Assembly (NCBI RefSeq): GCF_003024515.2
Contig: NZ_PYIX02000009.1
Span: 48,450 to 112,449 of the forward strand
Reading direction: 5' to 3'
Source: Acinetobacter sichuanensis
Lineage (GTDB): Bacteria; Pseudomonadota; Gammaproteobacteria; Pseudomonadales; Moraxellaceae
DNA length: 64,000 bases
Under the pieces are notes generated by a model. The model searched no databases, had not been told where the DNA came from, and worked only from the letters and a program-made list of their open reading frames with translations. Below are positions 55,819 through 63,904 of the stretch, in pieces; within the stretch, counting starts at the first letter, position 1, and the number at the start of each line of letters is the position of its first letter. The translations under genes were made by a program, and so were the position numbers.

Positions 55819-56833
55819 ATCTTTGGTTTTATCACAAAGTACGCCTTATGAAGTGATTGGTCGTTATAAGCATGCAAAAATTCGTTTTTATGCTGCAACA
55901 GAACGAAAATACCAAGAGCCTTTGGTTTTTGTTGCACCTTTAGCAATTAACATGTCTATTTATGACCTATATCCTTATCGTTCTTTAATTAAATATTTTA
56001 CTGAACAAGGCTTTGATGTTTATTTATTAGATTGGGGCAAACTCAGCTATAAACATTATTACCTGAATTTTTTAAACTTTATTGATGAAGCTATTCCTTA
56101 TTGCATTGATCGCATTCGTGAACATGCTCAAAGTGAGCAAATTTCTTTGCATGGTTGGAGTATGGCAGGTATTTTTGTTTTACTTTATACCGCACTACAT
56201 CAACCAAACTATGTCAAAAACTTGATGGTCATGGCGAGTCCAATTGACAGTTATTCTTCTGGTGGTATTGGAAAACTGTATAAAAAAATCAATATGCTGT
56301 TATCTAAAAATAATAAAATTCAGCAATCAATTTATCAAGGTATTATTCCTAAAAAAATCCTACATACACCTGGCATTTTAAATGCAATTGGTTTTAAAAT
56401 TTTAGACCCTAAAGGTTGGTATGAAGGACATAAACAACTTCTACTTAATTTAGACAATGAACAACTTTTGCATGAGCATGCAACTTTGGGTAATTTTTTA
56501 AATCATATGATTGATTATCCTGGGGGTGTAAATCATGACATGCTCTTTAATGTTTGGTTACAAAACCCACTTAAAAATGGTGTAATTCAACTTAAAAATA
56601 AAAAAATTGAATTAAAAAATATTGATTGCTCTTTGATGATCGGTGCAGGTCGCAATGACCAAATGGTAACTGCCGCAGCAGTTCAGCCTTTGAGCCAATT
56701 GACAAATAGCCAAGATGTCACGTTTACTCTAATTCCTGGCGGACATTTAGGTTTAATGTCAAGTCAAAAAAGCGCTGACGAGTTTTGGCCGACTCTGGCA
56801 CTTTGGTTAGATGAACGTTCAACAAAAATTTAG
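55718..56833 (+). CDS. PHA-synthase-like alpha/beta hydrolase, probably frameshifted at its N-terminus
   Basis: 371 aa as annotated by frame. From about residue 33 onward it is a PhaC-type alpha/beta-hydrolase (TPYEVIGRYKHAKIRFY, PLAINMSIYDLYPYRS, FDVYLLDWG). The nucleophile elbow is GWSMAG with Ser148 where PHA synthases have Cys, so lipase, esterase or depolymerase-like activity is as likely as polymerisation. Candidate Asp (IGAGRND) and His (PGGHLG) complete a triad. The first 32 residues look like an artefact: a better N-terminus lies in another frame at 55684-55818. Followed after 9 bp by a beta-hydroxyacid dehydrogenase. Confidence 0.75.
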   Translation: MIFGQKRFMEQFKSISPVRSNKIKNLSRRIFNGKSLVLSQSTPYEVIGRYKHAKIRFYAATERKYQEPLVFVAPLAINMSIYDLYPYRSLIKYFTEQGFDVYLLDWGKLSYKHYYLNFLNFIDEAIPYCIDRIREHAQSEQISLHGWSMAGIFVLLYTALHQPNYVKNLMVMASPIDSYSSGGIGKLYKKINMLLSKNNKIQQSIYQGIIPKKILHTPGILNAIGFKILDPKGWYEGHKQLLLNLDNEQLLHEHATLGNFLNHMIDYPGGVNHDMLFNVWLQNPLKNGVIQLKNKKIELKNIDCSLMIGAGRNDQMVTAAAVQPLSQLTNSQDVTFTLIPGGHLGLMSSQKSADEFWPTLALWLDERSTKI

Positions 56834-56842
56834 GAATTTAAT

Positions 56843-57715
56843 ATGATCCAGTCTGTTGCATTTATTGGTTTAGGCGCTATGGGTTACCGTATGGCAGCAC
56901 ATTTACCAAAACATTTTAATGACGTATATGTCTGGAATCGAAATTCTGAAAAAGCCAAGCAACATGCGAGTGAGTTTGGGACTCAAGCAGTAGATCTACA
57001 ACAAGCGGTGCAAGCAGATATTATTTTTTCTTGCTTACCAACGAGCCAAGATGTAGATGGAATCTTAGCGCAAGTTAGCCCCAAAAAAGGCAGCATTTGG
57101 ATAGATTGTACCAGTGGTGTACCCGATACAGCGAAAACTCAAGCCGACTATTTAGCAAAGCAAGGCGTTTATTTTTTAGATGCTCCTGTAAGTGGACAAA
57201 CTATTGGGGCAGAAAACGCGACTCTAACATTTATGGTAGGTGGTGATGCTGCGGCTTTTCAAAGGGCTTTACCTGCAATGCAAGCAATGGGTTCGCTGAT
57301 TAAATTAGTCGGAAGTTCAGGTGCAGGTTTTGCAGTTAAAGCCATTAATAATATGATGATGGCGGTACATTTATGTGCAGCAGCAGAAGGCTTTACAACG
57401 CTTAAAGCACATGGCGTAGACTTAAACGAAGCTTTGGCTTGTATCAATGCATCAAGTGGAAAAAGTGGGGTTACAGAAACTGCTTTACCACAACGGATTT
57501 TAAATCGTGAATTTCCTCTTACTTTCGCTTTACCTCTTTTAGCCAAAGACACAGGAATAGCTGTAGATCTCATTCGTGATGCACGACTTTCAGCGCCTGT
57601 GATTGGCTTAACACAAAGTTTGATTCAAGCTGCAAATGCTTTAGCAGAACCAAATAGCGATTTTTCTACTGCCGTTAAATTGTATGAGTCTTGGAGCAAT
57701 ATCACCCTTAAATAA
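56843..57715 (+). CDS. NAD(P)-dependent beta-hydroxyacid dehydrogenase
   Basis: 290 aa of the 3-hydroxyisobutyrate/2-hydroxy-3-oxopropionate reductase family. Rossmann FIGLGAMGYRMAAHL, substrate loop DAPVSGQ, and catalytic Lys in GAGFAVKAINN are present. Likely reduces or oxidises a 3-hydroxy acid. 9 bp after the PHA-like hydrolase, so probably cotranscribed; substrate not assignable. Confidence 0.92.
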   Translation: MIQSVAFIGLGAMGYRMAAHLPKHFNDVYVWNRNSEKAKQHASEFGTQAVDLQQAVQADIIFSCLPTSQDVDGILAQVSPKKGSIWIDCTSGVPDTAKTQADYLAKQGVYFLDAPVSGQTIGAENATLTFMVGGDAAAFQRALPAMQAMGSLIKLVGSSGAGFAVKAINNMMMAVHLCAAAEGFTTLKAHGVDLNEALACINASSGKSGVTETALPQRILNREFPLTFALPLLAKDTGIAVDLIRDARLSAPVIGLTQSLIQAANALAEPNSDFSTAVKLYESWSNITLK

Positions 57716-57793
57716 ACTCATCTGCAACATATGGTATTTATTTTTAGTTCTGTTTCGGTATTGGATAAAAGTTTTTATCCAATACCATGATCA

Positions 57794-58846
57794 TTAGCAA
57801 AATTTTAGAGTGCCATAACAGTTATTTACAGGTCTTTGACCTAAATCCATTGCAGGAATATCTACGGTTGCACCTAAAATCCCTCCAATTGCATCTAAAG
57901 CAGATAAACGTACACCTGAGCCATCCATGGTTAAATTCGCAAACTGAGTATCAGGAACAGAGAGCCACCAACCTTTTTTAGCTGCGATATTATTCCATTG
58001 CCCTGTGGCAATATTTTGCCAATTAATATCTTTTTTCTGTAAAGATAAATACGCACCACTTGTCGGATTACCATTAACATCAGATACTTGTAGTCGATGT
58101 GCTGTATTAAAAGGAATATTGTTCATATTTGCAGTTAACTGCAAATCTATGGGTACAGGAATAAAACCACCCAACATTAAGCGAGCTGTTGCCTTTAAAC
58201 CCGTTAAACTAAAACTTGTAGAACGATCCGCAATAATTGTTCCTGAATAGTCATTCACGCGAGCATTTGCTGTTCCAATTAAAGTAATATTGATGCCATT
58301 AATATTTGCATTGGTCACACGCACACCAATATCACCACTCAATGAGTTAATACCAGTATCATCGGTTAAAGTTGATGTATTTTCATTTGAACCCAAACTC
58401 ATCATACCCAATGCCGAAAGTGCACCTAAACGAAAACCTTCAATACTTCGTGTTGAAGCTTGGTTTGAGTTTGAAATTGCAAACTCAACAAAAGGGTTAT
58501 TCAAAATAAAATCCGTCGTTGCGCCTGCACCTTGTGCATTACTGGTCGTAATCCCTGTTAAAGCAACATTATCAATATCAATATCGCAACCTGCGCCTTT
58601 TGAGCCACCACATCCAAGTTGTAGTTTTTTAATATTGGCGTTTAAAGCAATCTCAGCTTCCATGCCTAAACGATAGAAACTTAAACCTTGGCTACTATTG
58701 TCTGTTTTATTTAAATTAAATAACGCCTGACCTTCAATATTTGATAATTCTTCATCACTGAGTTGTGACAAACCATTGGCTTGTGCTGTTTGTATACAAA
58801 TAAGAAAACCAGATAAAGCCAATAACTTTATTTTTTGTCTTGACAT
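57794..58846 (-). CDS. Secreted protein with FilA-like N-terminus, unknown function
   Basis: 350 aa from the ATG at 58846 (AGGAAC upstream); a longer frame to 58930 has no Shine-Dalgarno. A signal peptide (LLALSGFLICIQTAQA) is followed by a LSQLSDEELSNIEGQALF motif seen in Acinetobacter Fil/DUF6160-type surface proteins. The rest is a beta-rich repetitive protein with Gly/Asn-rich strands and few cysteines. Likely exported; pilus or surface role unproven. Convergent with the beta-hydroxyacid dehydrogenase. Confidence 0.65.
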   Translation of the reverse strand: MSRQKIKLLALSGFLICIQTAQANGLSQLSDEELSNIEGQALFNLNKTDNSSQGLSFYRLGMEAEIALNANIKKLQLGCGGSKGAGCDIDIDNVALTGITTSNAQGAGATTDFILNNPFVEFAISNSNQASTRSIEGFRLGALSALGMMSLGSNENTSTLTDDTGINSLSGDIGVRVTNANINGINITLIGTANARVNDYSGTIIADRSTSFSLTGLKATARLMLGGFIPVPIDLQLTANMNNIPFNTAHRLQVSDVNGNPTSGAYLSLQKKDINWQNIATGQWNNIAAKKGWWLSVPDTQFANLTMDGSGVRLSALDAIGGILGATVDIPAMDLGQRPVNNCYGTLKFC

Positions 58847-59185
58847 GTTCCTATGCCTTATTTTATTAGACCTTGTCTTATTTTTATAAAAAAACCAACA
58901 AAAAAATATATAAGTTATGTGAATTTTCAAAATAATGGTGACATAAAAAATACATATAAATCAAAAAAATAATATTTAATTTCAATTTTAAACTATACAA
59001 AAAGTAAACAATATTATGATAATCAAAAATTAAAAGAATAAAAAATCATTTCAATGCAAAGAAATTTTTGAATTGCAGATTTCATTTTCACTCAGCATTT
59101 CAATCTGAACTTTCTTATATCTACTTTAAATAGATGATGAGCTTTTTATTTACTTCCAAGAAAAATGATAGGATTTGTCATGCTA

Positions 59186-59213
59186 AAAAGCCCTTCATCA
59201 CTGAAAGGCTTTT
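59186..59213 (-). terminator. Terminator of the first mini membrane protein gene
   Basis: On the minus strand AAAAGCCTTTCA/TGAAGGGCTTTT with one mismatch and a 4-base loop, followed by TTTTTAGC. It lies 116 bp after the stop codon at 59330. The stretch 58847-59185 holds no other supportable feature. Confidence 0.65.
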
Positions 59214-59329
59214 CCCCCCAAACCTTTTTACAATGATTCAGGTTATTGTTTTAAAAAATAATATTAATAACTATACTTGAGCTATGCATCTGCACTTTAT
59301 ATCGAATAGTTTTACAACCATCAATTCAA

Positions 59330-59428
59330 CTATGAACCCAAACTTGCATGACCTATTAAATATACTAAGGTTGTAAGTGCAACATACATCAATAAAAAGA
59401 ATATGAAACTCATAGACTTAGCAAGCAT
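59330..59428 (-). CDS. Mini membrane protein 1 (32 aa), unannotated family
   Basis: Start ATG at 59428 with a perfect AGGGAG Shine-Dalgarno (59436-59441) at 7 nt. 32 residues, one hydrophobic helix: after LAKSMSFIFF comes LLMYVALTTLVYLIG, ending GHASLGS. The core (K-S-x-x-F-x-F, then LT-x-LVYLIG) is shared with the gene at 59711-59851, 283 bp upstream in the same orientation. The agreement of spacing, ribosome site, terminator and paralogy argues for real genes. Role unknown: such short single-pass proteins often tune a larger membrane complex. Confidence 0.75.
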   Translation of the reverse strand: MLAKSMSFIFFLLMYVALTTLVYLIGHASLGS

Positions 59429-59635
59429 ATCTTATCTCCCTATTCTGTTATTGATTACTTCTTATACAACAAATATTATACTTACACAATCTAATAGAAA
59501 TATTACTTTACATATAAATACCTGATAATACTGATATTTATTTATAAAAACTACAAATATAATGCACAAAAACTACTTAATATCTCATTATATTTTGCCA
59601 AATCATTTATAAATAATAGTTTTATATAATAAAAA

Positions 59636-59657
59636 ACTTCATCTGAGTTGATGAAGT
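59636..59657 (-). terminator. Terminator of the second mini membrane protein gene
   Basis: Perfect 8-bp stem ACTTCATC/GATGAAGT with a 6-base loop. On the minus strand it is followed by TTTTTTATTATAT. 54 bp after the stop codon of 59711-59851. Confidence 0.75.
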
Positions 59658-59710
59658 CCTAAAAATGTTACTTTTATTATCATTTTTAATAATGAGCTTA
59701 TCTTATAAAG

Positions 59711-59851
59711 TTATAAGCCCGTATGAATATTTCCAATCAAATAAACCAAAGAAGTCAGCATACAAAACATCACAATGAAAAAAAATAAACTCTTGGATGT
59801 ATAGATAAGTTGATCAATATTATAACTATAGATTTTATGTTTATTTTTCAT
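59711..59851 (-). CDS. Mini membrane protein 2 (46 aa), unannotated family
   Basis: Start ATG at 59851, GAGGG at 59856-59860 (spacing 4). 46 residues: a basic N-terminus (KNKHKIYSYNIDQLIY), a Thr-Ser-Lys-Ser junction, then a hydrophobic helix LFFFIVMFCMLTSLVYLIG and a short tail. Homologous to 59330-59428 over about 28 residues, including Lys-Ser, LT/LTS and LVYLIG. Lies in tandem with it. No database family could be checked. Confidence 0.75.
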   Translation of the reverse strand: MKNKHKIYSYNIDQLIYTSKSLFFFIVMFCMLTSLVYLIGNIHTGL

Positions 59852-59919
59852 AAAGCCCTCTTCAGTTTTAGAACAATTTTCCCTTCAATTAGTAGAATAT
59901 TCAAATGTTGATGGCTCAG

Positions 59920-59992
59920 TTAAAAAAATACCTGCACATCATGTGGCAGGTATATAAAACTTTCCCCAAGGTTACAACATTCTCCTTCTTTG
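59920..59992 (-). ncRNA. Candidate small RNA (about 72 nt), promoter to terminator
   Basis: A compact transcription unit: promoter at 59999-60027, predicted 5' end about 59992, and a terminator hairpin ATACCTGC/GCAGGTAT (59946-59953 and 59928-59935) followed by a T run on the minus strand. The transcript holds an AAGGAG (59982-59987), but the ATG beside it reads ATG-TTG-TAA with only one base of spacing, and a downstream TTG frame gives just 17 codons. It therefore looks like a regulatory RNA with an anti-Shine-Dalgarno-like element rather than an mRNA. Not verified. Confidence 0.5.
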
Positions 59993-59998
59993 AAACGT

Positions 59999-60027
59999 AT
60001 AATACACATAACAAATAACATAATCAA
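59999..60027 (-). promoter_or_regulatory. Promoter of the candidate small RNA
   Basis: Minus strand: -35 TTGATT (60022-60027), 17-bp spacer, -10 TATTAT (59999-60004). Near-consensus sigma-70 spacing. Located 148 bp upstream of the second mini membrane protein gene on the same strand, so it could also feed into that region if the terminator leaks. Confidence 0.5.
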
Positions 60028-60266
60028 CATTTATTGTGAAATAAATCACATTATTTTAAGATTTAGTAAGATTAGACCAGTTAAAGTGTAATGTAAAAAT
60101 AGAGAGACGATAATATCCATCCATACATTGATAAAGTTGGATTGGCTTTAATATTAAAATTTGGTTTATTTGTTGTTTATTTAGACTTTTTATACAGGTG
60201 CTTACTTTGATTTTACGGCTATTTCCAACATACTCAGGTTTATTTTGTCTGATCTCATGAGTTCTT

Positions 60267-60686
60267 ATGTCGACCTTTAGCAATATTACTGTAATTGAGC
60301 ATGAAAATGATAAAGTTGCTTTATTAATTGATGGTAAAGCAATTTCAGAGCGTTATGAAATTCATCACGAAAAAAAAGTGATTGATGAATTAAAAGCTTT
60401 AGAAGATGGTCAAGCACTCAAACTTTTTGAACAGTTTATTTTTTCACATACAGATTTAAATTTAGAACATGCCTACTTATATAGTACATGTATTATCAAG
60501 CAAAATACGGCATACAAAGTTGTAGTTAATTTTATTTATAAATTAACTGTTTCAGGACAAGCACCTTCAGAACATGTCATTACCAACCAAGGTAAAGCAA
60601 TGACTGCGGAAGATATCAAAAAATTTATTCAAGACCATGTCGAAATGTCTTTGACAAAATATACTGACTTAAATTATGCCTACTAA
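60267..60686 (+). CDS. Conserved-looking hypothetical protein
   Basis: 139 aa, charged, mixed helix and strand, no membrane segment or signal peptide. YLYSTCIIKQNTAYKVVVNFIYKL looks like a beta-sheet core; a C-terminal helix MTAEDIKKFIQDHVEMSLTKY follows. No family recognised. Own terminator 20 bp after the stop. Divergent from the small-RNA and mini-protein region. Confidence 0.6.
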   Translation: MSTFSNITVIEHENDKVALLIDGKAISERYEIHHEKKVIDELKALEDGQALKLFEQFIFSHTDLNLEHAYLYSTCIIKQNTAYKVVVNFIYKLTVSGQAPSEHVITNQGKAMTAEDIKKFIQDHVEMSLTKYTDLNYAY

Positions 60687-60706
60687 AAAATAAATGCAAA
60701 AATAAG

Positions 60707-60729
60707 CGCTATCAAATGATAGCGTTTTT
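60707..60729 (+). terminator. Terminator of the 60.3-kb gene
   Basis: Perfect 8-bp stem CGCTATCA/TGATAGCG with 2-base loop plus five T. Confidence 0.85.
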
Positions 60730-60750
60730 AAATTTTTTACATTCCAAATT

Positions 60751-61293
60751 TTAAAAATTATTTTTATCGTCACCTAATTTTGCAAATTGTGCTTCCATAT
60801 CATTAAATGCATCGGTAAAACCAACTAAAGAAATTTTATTCTCTATAGCTTGACCTTTGTTTTGTTGAAAACGTGTATAGGCATAATTACCACGTTTCAA
60901 CTGCCCAACAATGCTCGTACCATTTCTAAATAGCCCTTCACGCTCTTGTAAAGAGTCGCCTTGGTCTACACGAACAAATGCCATTGTGTTTTTTTCGTGT
61001 TTATCTCCAATATTTACAATATATTGGCTGTTCATATGTAAAATAGAAATTGGACCTTTGCTCATCACACATGCTTTCATATCATCAAAAGCTTTGTACT
61101 GACATTTTATTTTCCAACTCGCTCGTCCTAATAGTTTATTTTCCAAAGGAGAAATCACATCACTATTTTTAGTTTGTGTATTTACCCGTGTGATTAAGGA
61201 CGACAATTGATCATCCGCTGCATGTACAGCTCCCGTCAAAAAAACTGGAAAAACTGCCAAAATGACCAACCCCATTAACGTATTTTTAGACAT
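60751..61293 (-). CDS. Exported protein of unknown function
   Basis: 180 aa with a clear signal peptide (MSKNTLMGLVILAVFPVFLTG, cleavage after VHA) and two cysteines (CQYKAF, CVMSKG) that could form a disulfide in the periplasm. The mature part has alternating Asp/Gln/Lys strands; no domain recognised. Convergent with the 60.3-kb gene. Confidence 0.65.
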   Translation of the reverse strand: MSKNTLMGLVILAVFPVFLTGAVHAADDQLSSLITRVNTQTKNSDVISPLENKLLGRASWKIKCQYKAFDDMKACVMSKGPISILHMNSQYIVNIGDKHEKNTMAFVRVDQGDSLQEREGLFRNGTSIVGQLKRGNYAYTRFQQNKGQAIENKISLVGFTDAFNDMEAQFAKLGDDKNNF

Positions 61294-61716
61294 AATAAAA
61301 CATTCTCTGTTAAGCTCTTGCTAAAATTCACTATGGAAACAGCAAGTTATAGTAATGAATAAATTTTGTTGCACTATACCTGAAATTAGGTATTTTTCAC
61401 TACTTTTATAAAAATAATTTAAATTACAACAAGTTTACTCATGCATCTTGCAATTTTTTGCATATCCCCATATCCAAAAAATAAGATTTTTTTTGCATTA
61501 ATAGCTGATTATTTTTTAAATTATTCATCCATTATTTTTTATTGCCCCAAATGAAACGACGACAAAAAAACTCAAAGTTGTGACTTGATTCTCAATTATA
61601 CCAACAAATCGCACAATTTATCAGCAGAATATTTAAATTTAATCACTTAATACACCTACAACAATTCATTTTTTCTTATAAGAAATAACTATATTAAGTG
61701 ATATTTTTCACATAGA
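61294..61716. other. AT-rich intergenic region with a distal inverted repeat
   Basis: 423 bp. An 11-bp inverted repeat ATCACTTAATA (61642-61652) and TATTAAGTGAT (61692-61702) lies 39 bp apart, downstream of hpaI on the minus strand. It has no T-tract and resembles neither a typical terminator nor a known terminal repeat. The left half should hold the promoter of the exported protein. No gene was supportable. Confidence 0.4.
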
Positions 61717-62514
61717 CTAGTAACCATTTGTTTTTATAGAAATTTTACAATTTTCTTTATATTGTGCCAAAAGCTGTGTTAAGCCATTCATCAACACACT
61801 TGTATCTACACCCACTGCCACAAATTCAGTACCTAAATCTAAATATTTCTGTGTCATTTCATGTTGTGTTGATAAAATTCCTGCTGCTTTATCTGCTGCA
61901 CGAATACGTTGGATAGCATCTATAACCACTTTTTGTACTTCAGGATGGTTAGGATCACCTTGATAGCCCATACTTGCAGATAAATCTACTGCCCCAATAA
62001 ATACGCCATCTATTCCATCTAATTTTAAAATTTCGTCTAAATTTTCTAGACCTGTCACAGACTCTATTTGAATCAATAAACAGATATTTTCATGTGCTGT
62101 TACATAATAATCAGGAATACTGTTCCAACGTGTTGCTCGTGCTAAGGCTGCACCAACGCCACGAATGCCTACAGGTGGATAATTCACCGCTTTGATCATA
62201 AGCTGCGCTTGCTCCACTGTTTCAACCATTGGAATCAGTAAAGTTTGTGCACCAATATCTAATAATTGTTTAATAATTTGGACATTTCCAATAGGTGGAC
62301 GTACAACTGCTTGAGAAGGATATGCTGCGATACTTTGTAGTTGTGATAATGTTGTTCTTAAATCACTTGGTGCATGTTCACCATCAATCAAGAGCCAATC
62401 ATAACCAACATTTGCTGCAATCTCAGTACCATAGGCATCGGCTAGACCCACCCACAAACCAATTTGCTGTTGGGTTTGCAACTTTTTTTTGAAATGATTT
62501 GTATGATCAAACAT
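61717..62514 (-). CDS. HpcH/HpaI-family aldolase
   Basis: 265 aa, class II metal-dependent aldolase cleaving 4-hydroxy-2-oxoacids to pyruvate (or oxaloacetate) and an aldehyde. GLWVGLADAYGTEIAA, the catalytic His in LLIDGEHAPSD, LIPMVETVEQAQ and GVFIGAVDLSASMG match HpaI/GarL; the metal-binding Glu and Asp are in IQIES and GAVDLS. Aromatic catabolism or sugar acid pathway; the rest of the pathway is not here. Confidence 0.9.
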   Translation of the reverse strand: MFDHTNHFKKKLQTQQQIGLWVGLADAYGTEIAANVGYDWLLIDGEHAPSDLRTTLSQLQSIAAYPSQAVVRPPIGNVQIIKQLLDIGAQTLLIPMVETVEQAQLMIKAVNYPPVGIRGVGAALARATRWNSIPDYYVTAHENICLLIQIESVTGLENLDEILKLDGIDGVFIGAVDLSASMGYQGDPNHPEVQKVVIDAIQRIRAADKAAGILSTQHEMTQKYLDLGTEFVAVGVDTSVLMNGLTQLLAQYKENCKISIKTNGY

Positions 62515-62734
62515 TGACTATTTCTCGATGACTGCAAAAACTGTTTTATTAAACCTTGATTAAATAAAAGTACAAATATTGATTTTATATGATGTTATTG
62601 CTTAAAAATCTGATTCTATTTTCTTTTAAAATTAATCTTTACCCATAAAATGTATATCTAAATTTTAAAATGCTCTTCTTTTACATGAAGATTAAAGTAA
62701 AATCGAAAATTATCGATTAATGGAATCTTATCTT

Positions 62735-63388
62735 ATGGATTTGCTCAGTATTTCTAAAAAGCGTTATACCACAAAAGCTTATGATGCCACTCAAAAAATC
62801 CCTCAAGCACAATTTGAACGTTTACTTGAAGTTTTACGTTTAGCACCTTCTTCAATTAATATCCAACCATGGCACTATTTTATTGCAGACAATAACGCTG
62901 CCAAACAACGTATTGCAAAAGCTCTTGTGGGTAAATACGCTTATAATGCACCCAAAGTTTTAGATTCATCACACACTATTTTATTTTGTACTCAAGCCGA
63001 CATTACTGAACAACATTTAGAAAACTTGTTAAATCAAGATGATCTCAGTGGTCGTTTTAAAGATGAAAAAGCAAAACAAGGTCAAAAAGACAGCCGCACA
63101 GGTTATGTCGATTATTATCGTAATGAAAAAGGTGATATTCAGCGTTGGGCAGAAAATCAAACTTTTATTGCACTTGGTCAGGCTTTATTGGCTGCGGGCA
63201 TTGAAGGCATTGATGCAACACCAATCGGTGGTTTTGATGAAGATATTATCAGCCAAGAACTAGGGCTAGAAGAAAAAGGGCTTATTCCTTCTGCCCTACT
63301 CACTTTAGGTTATCGTAGTGAATCTGATTTCAATGCTAAACTCCCTAAATCCCGTCTAAATAAAGAAGAGATTTTTACCCAACTTTAA
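62735..63388 (+). CDS. nfsB: NAD(P)H nitroreductase NfsB-like
   Basis: 217 aa from the ATG at 62735, the usual NfsB length and N-terminus (MDLLSISKKRYTTKAYD); an ATG at 62720 would add 5 residues. FMN-binding Arg/Lys/Ser positions (KRYTTKAYD, LAPSSINIQPW) and the C-terminal GYRSESDF are conserved. Reduces nitroaromatics and quinones with NAD(P)H. A terminator follows at 63400-63420. It is only distantly related to the three DUF-like nitroreductases above. Confidence 0.94.
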   Translation: MDLLSISKKRYTTKAYDATQKIPQAQFERLLEVLRLAPSSINIQPWHYFIADNNAAKQRIAKALVGKYAYNAPKVLDSSHTILFCTQADITEQHLENLLNQDDLSGRFKDEKAKQGQKDSRTGYVDYYRNEKGDIQRWAENQTFIALGQALLAAGIEGIDATPIGGFDEDIISQELGLEEKGLIPSALLTLGYRSESDFNAKLPKSRLNKEEIFTQL

Positions 63389-63399
63389 AGATACATTTT

Positions 63400-63420
63400 G
63401 GGGGAAAAGCTCCCCCTTTT
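63400..63420 (+). terminator. Terminator of nfsB
   Basis: Stem GGGGGA/TCCCCC with loop AAAGC and a T tract. Confidence 0.85.
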
Positions 63421-63434
63421 GTAACCATCATCTG

Positions 63435-63686
63435 TTATGAAATAGGATAATTTTTTGAAATTTCTTGACTGATCATCACCGCAGTTGCAGCAGAAAGTGT
63501 CCAACCTAAATGTCCGTGTCCTGTATTATAAAAAACGCGTTCATGCTTTCCTCGTTTAACCACAGGCATCATATTTGGCATCATTGGTCTTAATCCTGCC
63601 CAAGGAGTGCAATGCTCTGTTGAAATTTCAAAATTTTTATTTGCCCAATAAATAAAAGCATAATTAATATTATTAATATAAATCAA
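63435..63686 (-). pseudogene. Remnant of a DadA-like D-amino acid dehydrogenase
   Basis: Only the C-terminal piece of an FAD-dependent DAO-family dehydrogenase is left: CTPWAGLRPMMPNMMPVV, then FYNTGHGHLGWTL and the final helix SAATAVMISQEI, typical of the last about 75 residues of DadA (family length about 420-430). The roughly 25 residues at the 5' end are AT-rich noise, so the recognisable part begins near 63620. The first 350 residues and FAD Rossmann motif are absent. Likely a deletion or mobile-element event next to the right end of the window. Confidence 0.85.
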
Positions 63687-63721
63687 TATCTTATATACAA
63701 ATAAAATTAATTAAAACAATA

Positions 63722-63743
63722 TATGTACACACTTATGTACACA
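63722..63743 (+). repeat. Tandem TATGTACACA direct repeat
   Basis: Two exact copies of TATGTACACA at 63722-63731 and 63734-63743, period 12 bp, each containing the palindrome TGTACA. Sits between the dadA remnant and the final gene. It could be a regulator operator or part of an element end. Confidence 0.6.
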
Positions 63744-63904
63744 ATATTATTTAATTTAAGAATTAACAGAATGACGCCCACATGAAACTTACTTTCAGAT
63801 GAAATAGCACCACGACAACTTTTGACGCTTTCCTATTTTCACCCTCTTTTCTATTTCTGATCACAAACTAAACTAACAGTGTACTTTTGATCAGTGAGAA
63901 GAAA

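Noticed and set aside
59972..59980. Tiny reading frame ATG-TTG-TAA next to AAGGAG
   Set aside because: The Shine-Dalgarno lies only one base from the ATG and the frame has two codons, so a coding role is not credible.
61642..61702. Terminal inverted repeats of a mobile element
   Set aside because: The 11-bp arms are isolated, no transposase or target duplication is visible, and the enclosed DNA is only 39 bp.
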